A DNA stretch of 9,747 nt, from the NCBI GenBank assembly GCA_903888655.1, contig CAISUR010000125.1, forward strand, positions 1-9,747, given 5' to 3'. Below are positions 1 to 4,165 of the stretch, in pieces (the stretch's first letter is position 1; each line of letters starts with the position of its first letter). The notes beneath the pieces were generated by a model. The model was not told the origin of the DNA. It searched no databases and saw only the letters and a program-made list of their open reading frames with translations. A program made the position numbers and the translations under genes. Source of the stretch: an uncultured Bacteroidota bacterium. GTDB taxonomy: Bacteria; Bacteroidota; Bacteroidia; Flavobacteriales; Flavobacteriaceae.

Positions 1-23
1 CCACCTTTTTTTATGTAAATGTC

Positions 24-44
24 TTGTCCTGAAATAGCGATACA
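24..44 (+). repeat. Left terminal inverted repeat of the IS
   Basis: This begins TTGTCCTGAAAT and ends GCGATACA. It pairs with 1384-1404 at 16 of 21 positions. A GTC trinucleotide at 21-23 lies immediately outside and recurs at 1405-1407 beyond the other end. Confidence 0.8.
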
Positions 45-58
45 CAAAAAGTATCCTT

Positions 59-493
59 ATGGAAAAGCATGAAGAAAGTCGCTATGTAAAGCGCACCCAA
101 AAAGACTACACTATGTCTTTTAAATTACAAGTTGTTCAAGAAATCGAACAAGGAAGAATATCAACTTACGAAGTTTGTCGTAAATATGGGATTCAATCCC
201 GTTCCACTATTGTTGGTTGGCTTCGAAAATTTGGTAACTTTGATTGGGAAAATCAAACACCTTCGAATATGCCAAAATCTCCAGAGCAAAAAATAATGGA
301 ACTAGAAGCAAAAGTCAGGCTACTAGAAAAGCAGAAAACATTTTTAGAACAACAAGCTTTTGTTGCTGATAAGAAAGCCATCATTTTTGACATGATGATT
401 GATATCGCTGAAAAAGAATATCAAATCGACATACGAAAAAACTCATCACCCGAACAATCGACCATTTTAAACAAAAAGAACAACAAACAATAA
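59..493 (+). CDS. IS3-family transposase OrfA
   Basis: This 144-residue protein is the DNA-binding subunit of the IS3-type transposase, which recognises the terminal repeats. Residues ~17-58 form a helix-turn-helix of the transposase_8 type (basic start, then KYGIQSRSTIVGWLRKFG). A heptad-like helix follows at ~77-100 (KIMELEAKVRLLEKQKTFLE), the usual leucine zipper for OrfA/OrfAB multimerisation. Length and order are normal for the family. The start at 59 lies 14 bases inside the left terminal repeat and has no strong Shine-Dalgarno, which is normal for Bacteroidota. The stop TAA (491-493) shares its last A with the orfB ATG, so OrfB could be made by translational coupling. A slippery heptamer at 436-442 also offers a route to an OrfAB fusion. 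Confidence 0.92.
   Translation: MEKHEESRYVKRTQKDYTMSFKLQVVQEIEQGRISTYEVCRKYGIQSRSTIVGWLRKFGNFDWENQTPSNMPKSPEQKIMELEAKVRLLEKQKTFLEQQAFVADKKAIIFDMMIDIAEKEYQIDIRKNSSPEQSTILNKKNNKQ
436..442 (+). promoter_or_regulatory. Candidate -1 ribosomal frameshift site A_AAA_AAC in orfA
   Basis: In the orfA frame the codons are CGA AAA AAC, so bases 436-442 form the canonical X_XXY_YYZ heptamer A_AAA_AAC. After a -1 slip the reading frame continues without a stop into orfB; the nearest upstream stop in that frame is TGA at 409-411. The predicted fusion would be 433 residues: 128 from OrfA and 305 from the -1 frame. I see no clear downstream stem-loop or pseudoknot. A weaker alternative, C_AAA_AAG, lies at 472-478. 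Programmed -1 frameshifting is the known route to OrfAB in IS3 elements, but use of this site is inferred. Confidence 0.6.
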
Positions 494-1359
494 TGTTTGC
501 CTGTACTTTGTTCGGGATAGATAGACAGGTTTATTATCGAAAAATAAAACGACGCATTATCAAAAAAGATAAAGCCCAATTGGTTGTGGATATGGTTTTA
601 GAAATCAGGGCACAAATGCCTAGAATAGGCTCAAAAAAGTTGTATTATTTATTAAATCAAGATTTAAAAATACTAAAAATAGGAAGAGATAAATTTATTG
701 ATATCCTTAGAGCCAATCATTTATTAATACTACCAAAACGTTCTTATCATATTACCACAAACTCACATCATCGCTTTAGAAGGTATAAAAATCAGTTGCT
801 AGATTTACAAATAAACAAGCCAGAACAAGTTTGGGTATCTGACATTACTTATATCGGAAAAAGAGAAAAGCCTTGTTATTTAAGTTTAATAACTGATGCT
901 TATTCAAAAAAAATAGTGGGTTATAATGTGTCCGATAATTTAAATACAGAAAGCAGTTTGGTTGCATTGAGATTAGCTGTAAAACAAAGGAAAAATAAAG
1001 GAATACCATTAATACATCATTCCGACAGAGGATTACAATACTGCTCTAATGAATATCAAAAAATACTAAATAAAAATGAAATTCAACCAAGTATGACTCA
1101 AAACTCCGATCCATATGAAAATGCTGTAGCAGAAAGAATAAATGGCATATTAAAGCAAGAATTCTATATTGATAAATACAATAAAGACTTAACTGTTATG
1201 AAAAAAATAATAAAAGAAACTGTGGATATTTATAATGGAAAAAGACCTCATATATCAAACCATATGCTGACGCCTAATCAAATGCACGAGCAAAACAAAA
1301 TAATAATGAAAACCTATAAAACTAAAAACAGCATCAAAAACGTTTTTGATGCTGTTTAA
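493..1359 (+). CDS. IS3-family transposase OrfB, DDE integrase core
   Basis: This 288-residue protein carries the catalytic rve-type core of the transposase. An N-terminal helical HTH_21-like region (~28-85, with RIGSKKLYYLL) precedes the integrase fold at ~108-270. The catalytic triad is visible: D117 in VSDITYI, D178 in HHSDRG and E214 in NAVAERINGILK. D178 and E214 are separated by 35 residues, the DD(35)E spacing of IS3 elements. The gene is intact and of normal length. Its ATG overlaps the orfA stop (TAATG at 491-495) in the -1 frame. It may be translated by coupling, or as the C-terminal part of an OrfAB fusion. The last ten codons and the stop are encoded by a perfect palindrome (1326-1357). 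Confidence 0.94.
   Translation: MFACTLFGIDRQVYYRKIKRRIIKKDKAQLVVDMVLEIRAQMPRIGSKKLYYLLNQDLKILKIGRDKFIDILRANHLLILPKRSYHITTNSHHRFRRYKNQLLDLQINKPEQVWVSDITYIGKREKPCYLSLITDAYSKKIVGYNVSDNLNTESSLVALRLAVKQRKNKGIPLIHHSDRGLQYCSNEYQKILNKNEIQPSMTQNSDPYENAVAERINGILKQEFYIDKYNKDLTVMKKIIKETVDIYNGKRPHISNHMLTPNQMHEQNKIIMKTYKTKNSIKNVFDAV
1326..1357 (+). terminator. Perfect 32-bp palindrome over the 3' end of orfB, likely IS hairpin or terminator
   Basis: The left half AAACAGCATCAAAAAC (1326-1341) is exactly the reverse complement of 1342-1357, with no mismatch. As RNA it would fold into a long stem with a tight loop around the central CG. The right arm reaches the first T of the orfB stop codon, so the same bases encode the end of OrfB. 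The downstream sequence (AATTTCTCTATTTTTG) is moderately U-rich but not a clean U tract, so intrinsic termination is plausible rather than certain. Confidence 0.7.
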
Positions 1360-1383
1360 TTTCTCTATTTTTGTCTAATAATC

Positions 1384-1404
1384 TGTATCGATTATTTAGG
1401 ACTA
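1384..1404 (+). repeat. Right terminal inverted repeat of the IS
   Basis: This reads TGTATCG followed by ATTATTTAGGACTA. Its reverse complement matches 24-44 at 16 of 21 positions. It is followed directly by GTC (1405-1407), the same three bases that precede the left end. Confidence 0.8.
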
Positions 1405-1565
1405 GTCATAATTTTCTGCCCATGCCCAAAATAGTATAGAATTATTACAAAATGTGAATTTTCAATCATTTATTTTGTCAAAAACATTCTTAATAACTTT
1501 GGGAAACCTATCCTTTATTTCGTTACGTTATTTAGTATATTAGCACAAATTCGATACATTTTATA
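1405..1565. other. Noncoding leader region between the IS and parE
   Basis: These 161 bases hold no credible gene. They start with the right copy of the GTC direct repeat and contain the candidate promoter box at 1494-1501. The last ~65 bases would be the parE 5' untranslated region. Apart from the promoter I see no riboswitch-like fold. The region is AT-rich, typical of intergenic DNA here. Confidence 0.6.
1473..1501 (+). promoter_or_regulatory. Candidate Bacteroidota-type promoter for parE
   Basis: TAACTTTG at 1494-1501 matches the Bacteroidota -7 consensus TAnnTTTG exactly. A TTTTG at 1473-1477 lies 16 bases upstream and could serve as the -33 element, although the usual spacer is slightly longer (~17-23). 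Transcription would start around 1507-1510, giving a leader of ~57 bases. It lies about 90 bases downstream of the IS, so the insertion left it intact. A second, imperfect box (TATATTAG, near 1537) cannot be excluded. Confidence 0.45.
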
Positions 1566-3425
1566 ATGGCTCCAGAAACACAATATAACGAAGACAATAT
1601 TCGCTCGCTCGATTGGAAAGAACACATCCGAATGCGTCCTGGAATGTACATCGGGAAACTCGGTGATGGTTCTTCGCCTGATGATGGAATTTATATTCTT
1701 TTAAAAGAGGTAATCGACAACTGCATCGACGAATTTGTGATGGGTGCCGGTAAAGTAATCGAAGTTACGATTAAAGACAAACTCGTTACGGTTCGTGATT
1801 ATGGACGTGGTATTCCATTAGGAAAAGTAGTCGATGTAGTTTCCAAAATGAATACGGGTGGAAAATACGATTCTAAAGCTTTTAAAAAATCGGTAGGACT
1901 GAATGGCGTCGGAACTAAAGCTGTCAATGCCTTGTCGAACTATTTTCGTGTGGAATCGGTTCGTGATAACCAACAAAAAGCTGCCGAATTCTCGGAAGGA
2001 AACTTGAAAATCGAAGAAGAAATTCAGGAATCTACCAAGCGAAAAGGTACCAAAGTAGCGTTTATTGCAGATGAAGCGATTTTTAAAAATTACAAATACC
2101 GAAACGAGTACATCATCAAGATGCTCAAAAATTACTGTTATTTAAATCGAGGTTTAACGATTTATTATAATGGTGAAAAATACTTATCAGAACACGGATT
2201 AAAAGATTTACTAGAAGAAACCATTTCGGAAGAAGACATGCAATATCCGATCATTCACTTAGAAGGTGATGATATAGAGATTGCTTTAACGCACAGTAAA
2301 TCGCAATATTCCGAAGAATACCATTCGTTTGTAAACGGTCAAAATACCACTCAAGGGGGAACGCACTTAAATGCTTTTCGTGAAGCGATTGTAAAAACGA
2401 TTCGTGAATATTACAACAAAGGTTTCGAGGCTTCAGATATAAGAAAATCGATAGTTTCGGCGGTTTCTATTAAAGTAGAAGAGCCCGTTTTCGAATCGCA
2501 AACCAAAACCAAATTGGGTTCCAATGATATTGGTCCGAATGGGCCAACGGTTCGAACATTCATTCACGATTTCATCACCAACAAATTAGACAATTTCCTG
2601 CATAAAAATCCAGAAGTTTCCGATTTGTTGTTGCGTAAAATTTTGCAAGCCGAACGCGAACGAAAAGAACTTTCCGGAATTCGAAAATTAGCTAAAGACC
2701 GCGCTAAAAAATCGAGTTTGCACAATAAAAAACTGCGCGATTGTCGGGTACATTTAACCGATGTTAAAAATCCAAGAAGTTTAGAAAGTACTTTGTTTAT
2801 AACCGAGGGTGATTCGGCTTCGGGTTCTATTACTAAAAGTCGTGATGTCAATACGCAAGCCGTTTTTAGTTTGCGTGGTAAGCCTTTAAATTCCTACGGA
2901 ATGTCGAAGAAAATTGTATATGAAAACGAAGAATTCAATTTGCTTCAAGCGGCCTTAGATATTGAAGAAAGCATCGAAGATTTGCGTTACAACAACATCG
3001 TAATTGCTACCGATGCCGATGTGGATGGAATGCACATTCGTTTGTTATTAATTACGTTCTTCCTTCAGTTTTTTCCAGAAATGATCAAAGAAGGACATTT
3101 GTATATTTTACAAACGCCATTATTCCGTGTTCGAAATAAGAAAGAAACCATTTATTGTTACAGCGATGAAGAACGAAAAGATGCCATCGAAAAACTAAAA
3201 CCAAAACCAGAAATCACGCGATTTAAAGGTTTGGGAGAAATTTCACCTGATGAGTTCAAGAATTTTATTGGCGAAAGTATCCGATTGGACCCCGTAATGT
3301 TAGACAAAGCCACATCAATTGAAACGTTGTTAGAGTTTTACATGGGTAAAAATACCCCTGACCGACAAAATTTTATCATAAACAATCTGAAAGTAGAATT
3401 GGATAAAGAGTTGGTAGAGAAGTAA
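1566..3425 (+). CDS. parE: DNA topoisomerase IV subunit B (ATPase subunit)
   Basis: ParE binds and hydrolyses ATP to drive strand passage by the ParC2ParE2 topoisomerase IV, which decatenates daughter chromosomes. This 619-residue protein has the full GyrB/ParE order. The GHKL ATPase comes first: EVIDN with E48 and N52, RDYGRGIP at 77-84, and GLNGVGTKAV at 111-120. The transducer follows, with FVNGQNTTQGGTH at 255-267 and the switch lysine region QTKTKLGS at 312-319. Then comes the TOPRIM domain: EGDSASGS at 414-421, LRGKPLN at 436-442, DADVDGMHIR at 483-492 and RFKGLGEI at 552-559. The short length, without the insert of long GyrB proteins, and the parC gene downstream favour ParE over GyrB. 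The start at 1566 is supported by MAPETQYNEDNIRSLDW, which leads straight into the conserved core. The gene is intact, and the HEPN/MNT cassette begins 11 bases after its stop. Confidence 0.96.
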   Translation: MAPETQYNEDNIRSLDWKEHIRMRPGMYIGKLGDGSSPDDGIYILLKEVIDNCIDEFVMGAGKVIEVTIKDKLVTVRDYGRGIPLGKVVDVVSKMNTGGKYDSKAFKKSVGLNGVGTKAVNALSNYFRVESVRDNQQKAAEFSEGNLKIEEEIQESTKRKGTKVAFIADEAIFKNYKYRNEYIIKMLKNYCYLNRGLTIYYNGEKYLSEHGLKDLLEETISEEDMQYPIIHLEGDDIEIALTHSKSQYSEEYHSFVNGQNTTQGGTHLNAFREAIVKTIREYYNKGFEASDIRKSIVSAVSIKVEEPVFESQTKTKLGSNDIGPNGPTVRTFIHDFITNKLDNFLHKNPEVSDLLLRKILQAERERKELSGIRKLAKDRAKKSSLHNKKLRDCRVHLTDVKNPRSLESTLFITEGDSASGSITKSRDVNTQAVFSLRGKPLNSYGMSKKIVYENEEFNLLQAALDIEESIEDLRYNNIVIATDADVDGMHIRLLLITFFLQFFPEMIKEGHLYILQTPLFRVRNKKETIYCYSDEERKDAIEKLKPKPEITRFKGLGEISPDEFKNFIGESIRLDPVMLDKATSIETLLEFYMGKNTPDRQNFIINNLKVELDKELVEK

Positions 3426-3436
3426 ATATTTAAACT

Positions 3437-3847
3437 ATGGAAAATCAAGATATCCGCTGGAAACAAAGGTTTGAACATTTTGTTAACGCATTTAAGCAAC
3501 TACGAAATGCACAAAAGTTAAAATCTGAAAGAGAATTTACAGAATTGGAACTTCAAGGAGTAATTCAAGCATTTGAAGTGTCTCAAGAGTTGTCATGGAA
3601 AGTAATGAAAGATTTTTTGGAGGAACAAGGAAAAACAGATTTGTTTGGTAGTAAAAATGCTGTTAGAGAAGCTTTTAATGTTGGACTTATTTCTAATGGC
3701 GATATTTGGCTCGAGATGATAAAAACTAGAAATATTACATCACATATTTATGATGAAAATCAAGTAAAAATAATTTTGACAGAAATATTATCAAAGTATT
3801 ACCCAGTTTTTTTAGAGTTTGAGAACAAAATGAAAAATTTACTATAA
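3437..3847 (+). CDS. hepT: HEPN-domain HepT-type toxin (HI0074-like nucleotidyltransferase substrate-binding family)
   Basis: This 136-residue, mostly helical protein resembles the HI0074 family, a branch of the HEPN superfamily always paired with a minimal nucleotidyltransferase. Visible marks are an N-terminal helix rich in charged and aromatic residues (RWKQRFEHFVNAFKQLR), an amphipathic core (ELQGVIQAFEVSQELSWKVMKDFL, ~37-61, described here in parts), AVREAF at ~75-80, and the signature TRNITSHIYDE at 97-107. The signature fits RX4HXY exactly: R98, H103 and Y105. In the characterised Shewanella HepT/MntA pair, R and H form the RNase site and the tyrosine is AMPylated by MntA to silence the toxin. 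The gene starts 11 bases after parE and its stop overlaps the next gene by one base. Its base composition is clearly more AT-rich than parE and parC, which suggests transfer. Toxin activity is inferred; an older annotation would call it a substrate-binding protein. Confidence 0.85.
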   Translation: MENQDIRWKQRFEHFVNAFKQLRNAQKLKSEREFTELELQGVIQAFEVSQELSWKVMKDFLEEQGKTDLFGSKNAVREAFNVGLISNGDIWLEMIKTRNITSHIYDENQVKIILTEILSKYYPVFLEFENKMKNLL

Positions 3848-4155
3848 TGTTTGGTATTTATTCAAATAGTTACAATCAAATAATTAATATTCTTAAAGAA
3901 TTTCATTCTATCAATGAAGTAATAATTTATGGATCTAGAGCAAAAAATAGTTACAGGGAAGGTTCAGATATTGATTTAACTATTAAAGGTGATGTAAGTT
4001 TAGAAGACATCAATAAATTATGGCATAAATTAGATGACAGTTGCATCCCTTATAAATTTGATATTTCAAGATTTCAAGATTTAAAGAATCAAAAGTTTAT
4101 TGAACATATAAATAGAGTAGGAAAAATATTTTACAAAAAAGAGGATACTGAATAA
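3847..4155 (+). CDS. mntA: Minimal nucleotidyltransferase, MntA-type antitoxin
   Basis: This 102-residue protein is a MNT-fold nucleotidyltransferase of the polymerase-beta superfamily. After an N-terminal helix comes strand EVIIYGSRA. The active-site motif GSX10DXD is complete: G29-S30, D41 and D43, with a third acidic residue likely D72 in KFDIS. In known HepT/MntA pairs this enzyme transfers AMP from ATP to the tyrosine of the HEPN RX4HXY motif. The start overlaps the toxin stop codon as ATAATG (TAA at 3845-3847, ATG at 3847-3849), which indicates translational coupling. The stop lies 10 bases before parC. Composition is very AT-rich: 10 G+C among the 60 bases 3841-3900, against 25 of 60 for 2641-2700 in parE. 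Length is normal for the family. Confidence 0.87.
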   Translation: MFGIYSNSYNQIINILKEFHSINEVIIYGSRAKNSYREGSDIDLTIKGDVSLEDINKLWHKLDDSCIPYKFDISRFQDLKNQKFIEHINRVGKIFYKKEDTE

Positions 4156-4165
4156 TTCAGCATAA

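Larger units (their letters stand above)
24..1404 (+). mobile_element. Complete IS3-family insertion sequence, about 1381 bp
   Basis: The element carries the two-gene layout of the IS3 family: a helix-turn-helix/leucine-zipper OrfA, and an OrfB with a DDE integrase core lying one frame back and overlapping it. Both ends can be seen. Bases 24-44 match the reverse complement of 1384-1404 at 16 of 21 positions, sharing GTCCT near the tip and CGATACA inside. The trinucleotide GTC occurs directly outside both ends (21-23 and 1405-1407), as expected for the 3-bp target duplication common in this family. The tips read T...A rather than the family-typical TG...CA, so the boundary could be off by a base. 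Both orfs are intact, so the copy may be active. It points toward parE. The subgroup was not assigned. Confidence 0.9.

Noticed and set aside
2564..2851. Minus-strand open frame inside parE
   Set aside because: It lies fully inside the conserved ParE coding sequence and has no promoter, start signal or domain. The same applies to small minus-strand frames inside parC (5704-5925, 6145-6393) and fhs (7511-7717).
491..3852. Shared TAATGTTTG sequence at the orfA/orfB and hepT/mntA junctions
   Set aside because: Both overlaps read TAATGTTTG, but the genes are unrelated and the shared bases follow from a stop/start overlap plus MF at the N-terminus. This is coincidence.
4053..4060. TAAATTTG inside mntA as a private promoter for parC
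   Set aside because: It matches the -7 consensus exactly, but no TTG-type -33 element lies at the right distance, and in such AT-rich coding DNA the box is expected by chance.
3426..4165. The HEPN/MNT cassette as cargo of the upstream IS
   Set aside because: The IS has its own complete ends at 24 and 1404, and parE lies between. No second terminal repeat flanks the cassette.
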